Of a stretch of 62,902 bases of DNA, positions 16,346 to 24,160 are shown in pieces. The position numbers and the translations under genes were made by a program. The stretch's first letter is position 1. Every line of letters begins with the position of its first letter. The stretch is from Streptomyces silvae. Its GTDB lineage: Bacteria; Actinomycetota; Actinomycetes; Streptomycetales; Streptomycetaceae. Below the pieces are notes generated by a model, which worked only from the letters and a program-made list of their open reading frames with translations, did not search any database and was not told where the DNA came from. The DNA is taken from positions 1 through 62,902 of the forward strand of contig NZ_JAERUC010000185.1 of NCBI RefSeq assembly GCF_016745505.1. Reading direction: 5' to 3'.

Positions 16346-17059
16346 ATGACCAAGCAGACCGTCCTCGGCCGCGTCACCCAGCTGGCGCGGGCCAACATCA
16401 ACGCCCTGATCGACCAGGCGGAGGACCCGCAGAAGATGCTGGACCAGCTGATCCGCGACTACACCGCCAACATCGCGGAGGCCGAGCAGGCGGTGGCCGC
16501 GACCATCGGCAACCTCAGGCTGATGGAGGAGGACCACCGCGAGGACGTCGACGCGGCCGATGAGTGGGGCCGGAAGGCGCTGGCCGCGAGCCGGAAGGCC
16601 GACGAGCTGCGCGCCGGGGGCGCGGGGGCCGAGGCGGACACGTTCGACAACCTCGCCAAGGTGGCGCTGGGGCGGCAGCTCCAGTCGGAGCAGGAGGCGA
16701 GGACGGCCGAGCCGACGATCGCCTCGCAGACCGTGGTGGTGGACAAGCTGAAGTCGGGCCTCGACCAGATGAAGGACAAGCTGACCCAGCTGAAGTCCAA
16801 GCGCGACGAGCTGGTCGCCCGCGCCGCGTCCGCGCAGGCGCAGAACCGGATGATGGACGCCGTGAAGAGCATCGACGTCATGGACCCGACGAGTGAGCTG
16901 GGGCGCTTCGAGGACAAGGTGCGGCGCGAGGAGGCGAGGGCGGTGGGCAAGCAGGAACTCGCCGCGTCGTCCCTGGACGCCCAGTTCGAGCAGCTGGACA
17001 GCCTCGGGGAGAGCGCGGAGATCGAGGCCCGGCTCGCCGCCCTGAAGTCCGCCTCCTGA
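16346..17059 (+). CDS. PspA/IM30-family membrane-stress protein
   Basis: The 237-residue protein is almost entirely predicted alpha-helical coiled coil, as in PspA/Vipp1. It opens TKQTVLGRVTQLARANINAL, like the family's amphipathic helix, then has ALIDQAEDPQKMLDQLIRDY, the most conserved family motif, and a long helix ending DPTSELGRFEDKVRREEARA. The ATG at 16346 has an AAGGAGAGG Shine-Dalgarno. PspA proteins bind the inner face of the membrane and stabilise it. The TPM-domain gene just upstream is its probable partner, in place of PspB or PspC, which are not present nearby. Confidence 0.92.
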   Translation: MTKQTVLGRVTQLARANINALIDQAEDPQKMLDQLIRDYTANIAEAEQAVAATIGNLRLMEEDHREDVDAADEWGRKALAASRKADELRAGGAGAEADTFDNLAKVALGRQLQSEQEARTAEPTIASQTVVVDKLKSGLDQMKDKLTQLKSKRDELVARAASAQAQNRMMDAVKSIDVMDPTSELGRFEDKVRREEARAVGKQELAASSLDAQFEQLDSLGESAEIEARLAALKSAS

Positions 17060-17090
17060 CCGGGGGCGGGCGACTGCCCGCCCCGCCCGG

Positions 17091-19703
17091 TCAGTACATG
17101 CTCAGCAGCTGCTCCACGGAGAGCTCGGCGGCGGGAGCCCCGTCGGGCAGCGCCAGCTCGAACCAGACCGTCTTGCCGCGCGGGGTGCGCCGCGATCCCC
17201 AGGCCGCGCTGAGCAGCCCGACCAGTTGCAGCCCGCGCCCGCCCTCGTCGGTGTCGCGTGCGCGCCGGCGGCGCGGCTGGACGAGACCCGCGTCCCACAC
17301 CTCGCAGACGAGCGTACGGTCGCGGAGCAGCCTGAGCCGGATCTCGCCCTCGCCGTAGCGCAGGGCGTTGGTGACGAGCTCGCTGACGAGCAGTTCGGTG
17401 GTGTCCACCAGGTCGTCCAGATCCCAGGCGGTCAGCTGTTCGCGGGCCAGCTCGCGGGCGCGGCCGACCGAGCGGAGCTCGCGCGGGAGGCGCCAGTCGC
17501 CCACCGCGTCCGGGGCGAGCCCCTGGATACGGGCCATCAGCAGGGCGATGTCGTCCTCGCCGTGCCGGGTGTCGAGGGTCGTCAGGACGTGGTCGCAGAC
17601 GTCTTCGAGGGGCTGCGACGGTTCGGCGAGGGCCTGCCGGAAGGCGTCGAGGCCCTCGTCGAGCGGGTGGTCGCGGGACTCGACGAGCCCGTCGGTGTAC
17701 AGCGCGAGGAGGGCGCCCTCCTTGAGCTCCACCTCGACCTCCTCGAAGGGCTCGCCGCCGACGCCGAGCGGCATGCCCGGCGGTACGTCGAGCAGCAGGG
17801 CGGGCTCGCCCGGCTCGGCGACGACCGGGGGGAGGTGACCGGCGTTGGCGAAGGTGCAGCGCCGGGTGACCGGGTCGTACACGGCGTACACGCAGGTCGC
17901 CAGATACACCTCGGAGAGGTCGGCCTCGCGTGACTTGTGGGCGGCGCGCGACGGCCACTGGGCTCCGCCGCCGGCACCGAAGCCGTCGCTCCGCTCGCCG
18001 CCTCCCGGGGTGCCGAGACCCCGGGCGACCTCGTCGAGGGCGGAGAGCACCTCGGCGGGTTCCAGGTCCAGGAGGGCCAGGGTGCGTACGGCGGTCCGCA
18101 GTTCACCCATGGCGACGGCCGCCCGCAGTCCACGGCCCATCACGTCGCCGACGACCAGGGCCGTGCGGTGGCCGGGGAGCTCGATCACGTCGAACCAGTC
18201 GCCGCCGACCTCGGTGGCCGTGTTGCCCGGGAGGTAGCGACAGGCGATGTCCAGGCCCGCGGCCTCGGGGTCACCCGGGGGGAGCAGGCTGCGCTGGAGG
18301 ATGAGCGCCCGCTCGTGCTCCCGGCGGTAGAGGCGGGCGTTGTCGATACAGACGGCGGCGCGGGCGGCGAGCTCGGTGGCCAGCGCCCGGTCCCGCTCGC
18401 CGAAGGACTCGCTGCCCTTGGTACGGGAGAACTGCACGAGGCCGACGACGACGTCGTGCGCGACCATCGGCACGGCGAGGGTGGAGTGGACGAAGCCGCG
18501 CTCGTCGCCGGGCACGTCCTCGACGCGGCCGGTGCGCAGGGCGACGGCGCAGGGCGAGTGGAACGGGTAGCGGTGCACCGAACCGAGCGCGGGCGGGCCG
18601 GTGTCCCCCGCACCCTCCGCGCCGCTTCCCGTGCCGGCGGCGAAGACCTCGGGGAGGGCGTCGGAGACGGCGCTGGCGTGGGCGACGCGGCGCAGCTCCG
18701 CGGAGCCGGTGCCGGATTCCTGGTGGTGCCTGCCCCAGCTGGCGGGTGAGGCCTCCTCGCCGGTGAGCAGACCCTGGTAGAGGTCGACGGAGGCGAGGTC
18801 GCAGAAGCCGGGCACGGCGACGTCGAGGAGTTCCCTGGCGGTGGTCTCCAGGTCGAGGGAGTTGCCGATGCGCGCGCTGGCCTCGTTGAGCAGGGCGAGG
18901 TTACGGCGGGCGCTGGCCGCCTCCCGGGCCGCGATGTGGCGCTGGGTGACGTCGGTGGCGAGCCCGGCGATGCCGACGGGCCGCCCGGCGCCGCTGTGCA
19001 CCCGGTAGAGGTTCATCGACCAGTGGCGCCGGCCCGTGGTGCCGGGCGGGGTGCCGACCAGCTGGAGGTCGGTGACGGCGTCCCCGGTCTCCAGGACGCG
19101 CCGGAGCGTGGACGAGAGGCGTTCGGCCTCCGGGCGGGCCAGGTAGTCCTCGACCGTGCGGCCGCGGTGGTCGTCGGCCTCGCCGCCGAAGACGGTGGCG
19201 AACCGCTTGTTGGCCCGTACGACGGTGAAGTCGGTGCCGAAGAGGACGAAGCCGAAGGGAGATTGGCCGAAAATCGCCTGCGAAGCAGCCAGGTCCGTCT
19301 CGATGCGGCGCAGCGCCCTGACGTCGACGACGATGCACAGCGCGGCGCGCTCGCCGGTCTCCGTCTCGCTCGGCATGACATAGATCTCGGCGAGCCCGCG
19401 GACCGCGTTCTCGCCGGGGATCCGGAACGGGACGAGGCCCGTCCACTCCTTGCCGTCGAGGATCTCGCTCACCGCGCGGTGGGCGTCCGGGCGCAGCTCG
19501 GCGGGCATGAAGGCCTCGACCGGGTCCCTGCCCACCACCTCGGCGGAGGACATGCCGAACAGACCGGCGGCCCTCCGGCTCCACTGCTCGATCAGGCCGT
19601 CGGCCCCGATCGAGAACGATGCGACCCTGATGTAGTCATAGATCGAGCCGGGCGGGCTGCTCTGCCACATGACGTCGCCCGCCGTCCCAGGTATCTCGCT
19701 CAC
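17091..19703 (-). CDS. PAS-PAS-GAF-SpoIIE phosphatase with C-terminal ATPase domain
   Basis: This 870-residue multidomain regulator has a PAS domain around residues 25-125 (FSIGADGLIEQWSRRAAGLFGMS), a second PAS at about 140-260 (IFGQSPFGFVLFGTDFTVVRANKRF), a GAF domain at about 270-460, a PP2C SpoIIE phosphatase at about 485-690 (GDWFDVIELPGHRTALVVGDVMGRGLRAA, DDIALLMARI) and a HATPase_c_2 domain at about 725-860 (LLVSELVTNALRYG, DEGGRGLQLV). The GTG start follows GGAGGGGA. Such proteins dephosphorylate anti-anti-sigma factors in response to signals and can also bind sigma factors. The lone ATPase-domain gene follows upstream in the same direction. It is convergent with the pspA-like gene, 31 nt away. 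Confidence 0.92.
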   Translation of the reverse strand: MSEIPGTAGDVMWQSSPPGSIYDYIRVASFSIGADGLIEQWSRRAAGLFGMSSAEVVGRDPVEAFMPAELRPDAHRAVSEILDGKEWTGLVPFRIPGENAVRGLAEIYVMPSETETGERAALCIVVDVRALRRIETDLAASQAIFGQSPFGFVLFGTDFTVVRANKRFATVFGGEADDHRGRTVEDYLARPEAERLSSTLRRVLETGDAVTDLQLVGTPPGTTGRRHWSMNLYRVHSGAGRPVGIAGLATDVTQRHIAAREAASARRNLALLNEASARIGNSLDLETTARELLDVAVPGFCDLASVDLYQGLLTGEEASPASWGRHHQESGTGSAELRRVAHASAVSDALPEVFAAGTGSGAEGAGDTGPPALGSVHRYPFHSPCAVALRTGRVEDVPGDERGFVHSTLAVPMVAHDVVVGLVQFSRTKGSESFGERDRALATELAARAAVCIDNARLYRREHERALILQRSLLPPGDPEAAGLDIACRYLPGNTATEVGGDWFDVIELPGHRTALVVGDVMGRGLRAAVAMGELRTAVRTLALLDLEPAEVLSALDEVARGLGTPGGGERSDGFGAGGGAQWPSRAAHKSREADLSEVYLATCVYAVYDPVTRRCTFANAGHLPPVVAEPGEPALLLDVPPGMPLGVGGEPFEEVEVELKEGALLALYTDGLVESRDHPLDEGLDAFRQALAEPSQPLEDVCDHVLTTLDTRHGEDDIALLMARIQGLAPDAVGDWRLPRELRSVGRARELAREQLTAWDLDDLVDTTELLVSELVTNALRYGEGEIRLRLLRDRTLVCEVWDAGLVQPRRRRARDTDEGGRGLQLVGLLSAAWGSRRTPRGKTVWFELALPDGAPAAELSVEQLLSMY

Positions 19704-19863
19704 GCGACCGTCCCCTCCAGCTCACACACCGGACCGGTCCTGCCCGCAGTATTCAGCACTACGGGCCTCACCGGCACGGCGTTCACGATCACAGCACGGT
19801 CTCAGTCCCTTTCAGCCAGGTCCTGCCCGACCTCCGGTGATCGCTGTGCGTCCCCTCCCACTC

Positions 19864-20292
19864 CTAACCAGGCAGAGGCAGCTCGAACCACACGGTCTTG
19901 CCACCATTTCCGCGCCGGGTCCCCCAGCGGCGCGCGGAACAAGCCACGAGCTGCAGCCCGCGACCGCCCTCGTCCTCGGGTCCGGCCGTGCGTTCGGTGG
20001 GCGGATCCGGAACCGGATCGGAGACTTCCACCAGCAGACCGCGCGCCTCCGCGCCCGGCTCGGGCCCCTCGCCGTCGGGATGCGGCCACCTCAGGCGGAC
20101 GCCGATGGGGCCGGAGGCGTGGCGCAGGGAATTGGTCACCAGCTCGCTGACCAGCAGGACGGCGACATCGCCCACCGTCGCGTCGAACCCCCACTGGTGA
20201 AGTGCGTCACGTACCGCGTGCCTGGCGCTGCGCACGGAGCCCGGCACCGCCGGAAAACTCCACTCGGCGCAGTCGCCTTCGGTATCGGTCAC
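19864..20292 (-). CDS. ATP-binding protein, anti-sigma (RsbW-type) HATPase_c_2 domain
   Basis: This 142-residue single-domain protein has the GHKL N-box LLVSELVTNSLRHASG and the G-box DEGGRGLQLVACSARRWG, ending KTVWFELPLPG. Streptomyces has dozens of such small ATPases that act as anti-sigma kinases or partners of SpoIIE phosphatases. The GTG at 20292 is chosen because GGGAAG lies 8 nt upstream; an ATG at 20352 would add 20 residues without a Shine-Dalgarno. It lies 160 nt upstream of the PAS-GAF-SpoIIE gene in the same direction, so the two may work together. Confidence 0.88.
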   Translation of the reverse strand: MTDTEGDCAEWSFPAVPGSVRSARHAVRDALHQWGFDATVGDVAVLLVSELVTNSLRHASGPIGVRLRWPHPDGEGPEPGAEARGLLVEVSDPVPDPPTERTAGPEDEGGRGLQLVACSARRWGTRRGNGGKTVWFELPLPG

Positions 20293-20422
20293 GCCGATCA
20301 CTTCCCAGAGCCGGCAGCGGGGGTGCGCCCTCCATAAGGGCCTGATCGGCACATACCCGATATTCAGAGCAACCTATCGCAGAACGCACACCATGGGGCG
20401 TACGGGTGCATCCCTCGCGCCG

Positions 20423-20482
20423 CTCCGCCCCGGTACGTCCCGCAGGCCGTCCGCCTCTCCGCCCCGGCGCGTCCCGCAGGCC
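20423..20482. repeat. Direct repeat, two 26-bp copies
   Basis: 20423-20448 and 20457-20482 are the same 26-bp sequence with two mismatches, period 34 bp. They begin and end with CTCCGCCCCGG and CGTCCCGCAGGCC. They lie just beyond the NUDIX stop codon at 20489. No stable hairpin role is evident. Confidence 0.7.
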
Positions 20483-20488
20483 CGGCGT

Positions 20489-20893
20489 TCAGGCGCGCGC
20501 GGCCTCCCGCAGACGGCGTACGGCCTCGGCCACGGCGGGGCGGTCCTGGTCCAGCCAGTCGACGTCGTCCGCCTCGTCCGGCGCGAGCCAGCGCAGCTCG
20601 TCGTGGTCCTCCAGCGGGCTGGGCTCGCCCGACAGCAGCCGGACCGTCCACACCCGCAGCACGAGGCCGGGCTTCAGCGGCCACTCCCCCGGGATGCGCT
20701 CCAGGGGCTCGGCCTCCACGCCGAGCTCCTCCCGGAGTTCCCGTACGAGCGCCTGCTCGCCGCTCTCCCCCGGCTCCAGCTTGCCGCCCGGCAGCTCCCA
20801 GCGTCCGGCGAGCTCCGGCGGCGCGCTGCGGCGGGCGGCCAGGAGCCGTCCGCCGTCGCAGACGGCCCCGGCCACCACCACGGAATCACTCAT
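20489..20893 (-). CDS. NUDIX hydrolase, MutT-like
   Basis: This 134-residue protein has the complete NUDIX box: GGKLEPGESGEQALVRELREELG at residues about 34-56, with the REXXEE core. The start SVVVAGAVCDGGRLLAARRS and the substrate-side segment LRWLAPDEADDVDWL resemble MutT-type (deoxy)nucleoside triphosphate pyrophosphohydrolases, which clean oxidised nucleotides from the pool. The ATG at 20893 has TACGCT (20901-20906) 7 nt upstream, implying a leaderless mRNA. The exact substrate cannot be read from the sequence. Confidence 0.9.
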   Translation of the reverse strand: MSDSVVVAGAVCDGGRLLAARRSAPPELAGRWELPGGKLEPGESGEQALVRELREELGVEAEPLERIPGEWPLKPGLVLRVWTVRLLSGEPSPLEDHDELRWLAPDEADDVDWLDQDRPAVAEAVRRLREAARA

Positions 20894-20934
20894 GTGCCGG
20901 AGCGTAGCCGGTGGCTCCCGGCCGCCGGGCGGCC

Positions 20935-21117
20935 CTACGGGCGCGCGCTCCGGCTCGTTCGCTCCACCCAGTAGAGCTGCTTGTGTCCATGACGGTCCAG
21001 GCCGTCGGCGATCTTCTGCGCCTCGTCCTGCGTCGCATAACGCCCGACGCGGTACCTGTTGCCGTTGTCGTCCTGTCTGATCACCAGCCAGGGAAGTACG
21101 GCACCGCTGTCCGTCAT
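20935..21117 (-). CDS. Small SPOR-like protein
   Basis: This 60-residue protein begins MTDSGAVLPWLVIRQDDNGN and continues with RVGRYATQDEAQKIADGLDR, a beta-alpha-beta pattern like a single short SPOR repeat. It has no signal peptide, so unlike cell-division SPOR proteins it is probably cytoplasmic. The ATG has a strong GGAGGAAC Shine-Dalgarno 3-10 nt upstream. It stands alone between the NUDIX gene and a double hairpin. Function unknown. Confidence 0.75.
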   Translation of the reverse strand: MTDSGAVLPWLVIRQDDNGNRYRVGRYATQDEAQKIADGLDRHGHKQLYWVERTSRSARP

Positions 21118-21228
21118 GACGTTCCTCCCCAGCATCCCGCCCCTCTCCCCCACGGCGTGCACGTCTCTAAGGATCCCCAGGAAACCGCAGTACGCATATG
21201 CCCGAGCGTACGCCTGACCTTCACTCAG

Positions 21229-21262
21229 CGGATGCGTGTTTACACAAAGAGACACGCATCCG
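21229..21262. promoter_or_regulatory. 11-bp inverted repeat between SPOR-like gene and permease
   Basis: CGGATGCGTGT (21229-21239) and ACACGCATCCG (21252-21262) pair perfectly with a 12-nt AT-rich spacer. It lies about 110 nt upstream of the SPOR-like gene and just beyond the permease terminator. It could be an operator for the small gene or a second terminator hairpin. Confidence 0.45.
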
Positions 21263-21271
21263 GCCATACCC

Positions 21272-21302
21272 AAGGGGGCGCATCCACCGAATGCGCCCCC
21301 TT
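21272..21302 (-). terminator. Terminator of the NCS1 permease gene
   Basis: AAGGGGGCGCAT (21272-21283) pairs perfectly with ATGCGCCCCCTT (21291-21302) across a 7-nt loop, 19 nt beyond the permease stop codon. Confidence 0.75.
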
Positions 21303-21320
21303 CCGGCCACCTCCGCGGCG

Positions 21321-23042
21321 TCAGCCGGCCGGTGTCCGTACGACCGGGAGCGGCATCAGCACCGGGCCGGCCGCGGGGTCCTTGCGGCAGGCGTCCCCGC
21401 ACTCCTCGTCCAGCGAGCAGCACAGGGAGCAGATCGGGCCCGACCGGACCGGGCAGTCCGCGATGTCCGGCAGCTCGTAGGCGGTCTCGCACACCGCGCA
21501 GGTGTGGGTGGCGGTGATGTCGGCGATCTCGACGTCCGGGCCGTTCACCGGGTTCGGCCGGGCCAGGTAGTACTTCCCCTTCGTCAGCCAGGCGATCAGC
21601 GGGCAGAGGACCAGGGACAGTCCGGCCGCGATGAAGGTCGAGAATGCCTCGGCGTACCTGCCGAACAGTCCGAAGAAGGCGAGGATCGAGACGGTCGACG
21701 CGATCACCATCGCCCCGAAGCCGGCGGGGTTGACGGCGTACAGATAGGCCCGCTTGAACTCGATGTAACGGGGGCTCAGGCCGATCCGCTTGTTGATGAC
21801 GAGGTCGGCGGCGACGGCCGCGATCCAGGCGATGCCCACGTTGGAGTAGAAGCCCAGCAGCTTGTTCAGGGCCGCGAACATGTTCATCTCCATCAGCGTG
21901 AGCGCGATGGTGAGGTTGAGGAAGATGTACCAGACCCGGCCGGGGTGCCGGTGGGTGATCCGGGAGAAGAAGTTCGACCAGGACAGCGAGCCGCTGTAGG
22001 CGTTGGTGACGTTGATCTTGATCTGGGAGACGATCACGAAGAGGGCGGCGGCCGGCAGCGCGAACGAACCGAGCCAGGGCTTCAGCGCCTCGATCTGCGG
22101 GGCGATCGGCTCCAGCGCGTGCGTCTTGCCGACCGCCTCCAGTGCGACGAAGGCGAGGAAGGCGCCCCCGAGCTGCTTCGCCGCCCCGATGATGACCCAG
22201 CCGGGTCCCGCGGCGAGCACGGCGAGATTCCAGCGCCGCTTGTTGGCCTCGGTCCTGGCGGGCATGAAGCGCAGGTAGTCGGCCTGTTCGCCGATCTGCG
22301 CGATGAGCGAGAGGGCGACGCCCGTGCCGAGCCCGAAGGCGATCCAGGAGAAGCCCGGCTGCGCGCCCTCCGTGCCCGTGAAGGAGCTGAACGCGCCCCA
22401 CGAGCCCGGCGCCTCGACGGCGAGCACCACGAAGGGGAGCACCATGCCGATGATCCAGACCGGCTGGGTCCAGGCCTGCACCTTGGCCAGCGCGCCCATG
22501 CCCCGGAACACGATCGGGATGACGATCAGCGTGGTGACCAGATAGCCGGCCTCGACGGGGAGTCCGACGGCCTGGTGCATGGCCTGCGCCATGATCGAGC
22601 CTTCGAGCGCGAAGAAGATGAAGGTGAAGGACGCGTAGATCAGCGAGGTCAGCGTCGAGCCGAAGTAGCCGAAGCCGGCCCCGCGGGTGACCAGGTCCAT
22701 GTCCAGGCCGTACTTCGCGCAGGCCCGGGCGATCGGGATGCCGGTGAGGAAGATGATCGCCGCGGCGGCCAGGATCGAGGCCAGCCCGCTGGTGAATCCG
22801 TAGGTGAAGACGATCGACGCACCGATCGCGAAGTCCGCCAGATACGCGATGCCCCCGAGCGCCGTCCCCGCGACCGTCGAGGGCGACCAGCGCCGGAAGG
22901 AGTGCGGCGCGTAGCGGAGGGAGTAGTCCTCGCGGCTCTCGTCGGCGGCGAGCTTGGCGTAACTGCGCCGTGGCGCCCGGGGGCCCTCCTGCGGCGCCTG
23001 GTGCGGCGCTTCGCCCGTCGTGGGCGTGGCGATGTCCGTCAT
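21321..23042 (-). CDS. NCS1-family purine/cytosine permease with C-terminal cysteine-rich domain
   Basis: This 573-residue inner-membrane protein resembles cytosine/purine-type NCS1 transporters. It has about twelve helices, beginning STVAGTALGGIAYLADFAIGAS, and the conserved FGYFGSTLTSLIYASFTFIFFALEG region near residues 125-150. The ATG at 23042 has GGGAAG upstream and begins TDIATPTTGEAP; an earlier in-frame start would add 25 poorly coding residues. The last ~65 residues are unusual: after a normal end (YYLARPNPVNGPDVE) come eight cysteines at about 514-553, spaced C-x2-C-x11-C-x7-C-x2-CC-x5-C-x3-C, suggesting one or two zinc sites. The divergent-looking GntR gene lies upstream in the same direction and may regulate it. 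Substrate not known. Confidence 0.88.
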   Translation of the reverse strand: MTDIATPTTGEAPHQAPQEGPRAPRRSYAKLAADESREDYSLRYAPHSFRRWSPSTVAGTALGGIAYLADFAIGASIVFTYGFTSGLASILAAAAIIFLTGIPIARACAKYGLDMDLVTRGAGFGYFGSTLTSLIYASFTFIFFALEGSIMAQAMHQAVGLPVEAGYLVTTLIVIPIVFRGMGALAKVQAWTQPVWIIGMVLPFVVLAVEAPGSWGAFSSFTGTEGAQPGFSWIAFGLGTGVALSLIAQIGEQADYLRFMPARTEANKRRWNLAVLAAGPGWVIIGAAKQLGGAFLAFVALEAVGKTHALEPIAPQIEALKPWLGSFALPAAALFVIVSQIKINVTNAYSGSLSWSNFFSRITHRHPGRVWYIFLNLTIALTLMEMNMFAALNKLLGFYSNVGIAWIAAVAADLVINKRIGLSPRYIEFKRAYLYAVNPAGFGAMVIASTVSILAFFGLFGRYAEAFSTFIAAGLSLVLCPLIAWLTKGKYYLARPNPVNGPDVEIADITATHTCAVCETAYELPDIADCPVRSGPICSLCCSLDEECGDACRKDPAAGPVLMPLPVVRTPAG

Positions 23043-23244
23043 CGGTGACTTCCCGTTCGTCGGTCCGGTGTGCGGTGACGAACGGGAAGGTAGGACTTGA
23101 ACATGACAAGCTGTCACGACGCGCGATTGCCCGCCGGTTACGTGCGGCGCGGGCCCGTTAACTCCGTATCACCCGGGGCGGACACGCCGTCGCTCCCAGC
23201 GGTCACCACAGCCGTCCCACCTGTCACCCCGCCCTCGGCGGCGC

Positions 23245-23997
23245 TCACTTGACCGGCAGATGGTAGGCAATCCGGTAGCGGTCGGCGGGGACGACCACGT
23301 CGGCCGTCTCGACGGCCAGCCCCGAGGCGTAGTACGTCCGGCCGATGACCATGACCACATGGCCCGGCACACCGCCGAGCGCCAGGAGCTCCTCCGCCAG
23401 CCCCGGGCGCGCGCCGACCTCCTCCGCCACGTTGTCCACGACGATGTCGATCGCCGCCATGCGGTCGACGACACCGCAGCCGCCCAGCGGGCCCTCCTCC
23501 GGCAGCATCACCGGCGTACGGCCCGTGACGGCCAGGGGCTCCCAGGACGTGGACAGCATCATCGGCTCGCCCGCCTCCCGGAAGACGTACCGCGTGCGCA
23601 TCACCCGGTCGCCCGGCTCGATCCCGAGCCGCTCGGCGATCTCGACGCTCGCCCCCTCCTGCTCGCTGCGGGACTCCCACGTCCCCCGCACCCCTTCCGC
23701 CGTCTGCTCCTGACGGAACGGCGTGGTGCCGGGGCCCGCCCGGTAGCCGGAGCGGGCGATCGGGCGCGGGACAGGGCGCGCCCGCACATAGGTGCCCGAT
23801 CCCGACCGTCCCTCGACGAGCCCCTCGGCCATCAGCACCTTGCGCGCCTCCAGCGCCACGGTGTCCGAGACCCCGTACTCCTCGCGGATGCGGGCCTGCG
23901 ACGGCAGGCGGGTATGGGGCGGCAGCGCACCGTTGACGATCTTCTCCCTGAGATCGCTCGCCACGCGCAGATAGGCGGGCTGCTCACCGAAAGCCAC
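23245..23997 (-). CDS. GntR-family regulator, HutC/UTRA type
   Basis: This 250-residue protein has an N-terminal GntR winged helix, AFGEQPAYLRVASDLREKIVNGALPPHTRLPSQARIREEYGVS, then KVLMAEGLVEGRSGSGTYV. A UTRA ligand-binding domain follows, with GDRVMRTRYVFREAGEPMMLSTSWEPL and ADRYRIAYHLPVK. The GTG at 23997 has GGGAG at a 7-nt distance; reading further upstream gives non-coding-like sequence. It is divergent from the threonine-synthase-like gene across 163 bp that carry two CAAC/GTTG dyads, and it lies upstream of the NCS1 permease. Either neighbour could be its target. Confidence 0.9.
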   Translation of the reverse strand: MAFGEQPAYLRVASDLREKIVNGALPPHTRLPSQARIREEYGVSDTVALEARKVLMAEGLVEGRSGSGTYVRARPVPRPIARSGYRAGPGTTPFRQEQTAEGVRGTWESRSEQEGASVEIAERLGIEPGDRVMRTRYVFREAGEPMMLSTSWEPLAVTGRTPVMLPEEGPLGGCGVVDRMAAIDIVVDNVAEEVGARPGLAEELLALGGVPGHVVMVIGRTYYASGLAVETADVVVPADRYRIAYHLPVK

Positions 23998-24007
23998 AGG
24001 CCACTCC

Positions 24008-24049
24008 CAACAGGTTGACAGACAGCAACAGCGTCGCAACCGTGGGTTG
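24008..24049. promoter_or_regulatory. Two CAAC-GTTG dyads upstream of the GntR gene
   Basis: CAACAGGTTG (24008-24017) and CAACCGTGGGTTG (24037-24049) are short dyads with the same half-site, centred about 31 bp apart, roughly three helical turns. They lie between the GntR start and the divergent gene and are candidate operators for GntR autoregulation. Confidence 0.4.
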
Positions 24050-24160
24050 AGTACCGCAAGCACGGGCCAGAGTTTCACTCGATGTGATGATTCGCTGGCC
24101 ACCGGCGCATACCTGACCGCGCGGGCACCAGGATGCGCGGACCCGGAATAGGTTTGCTCC

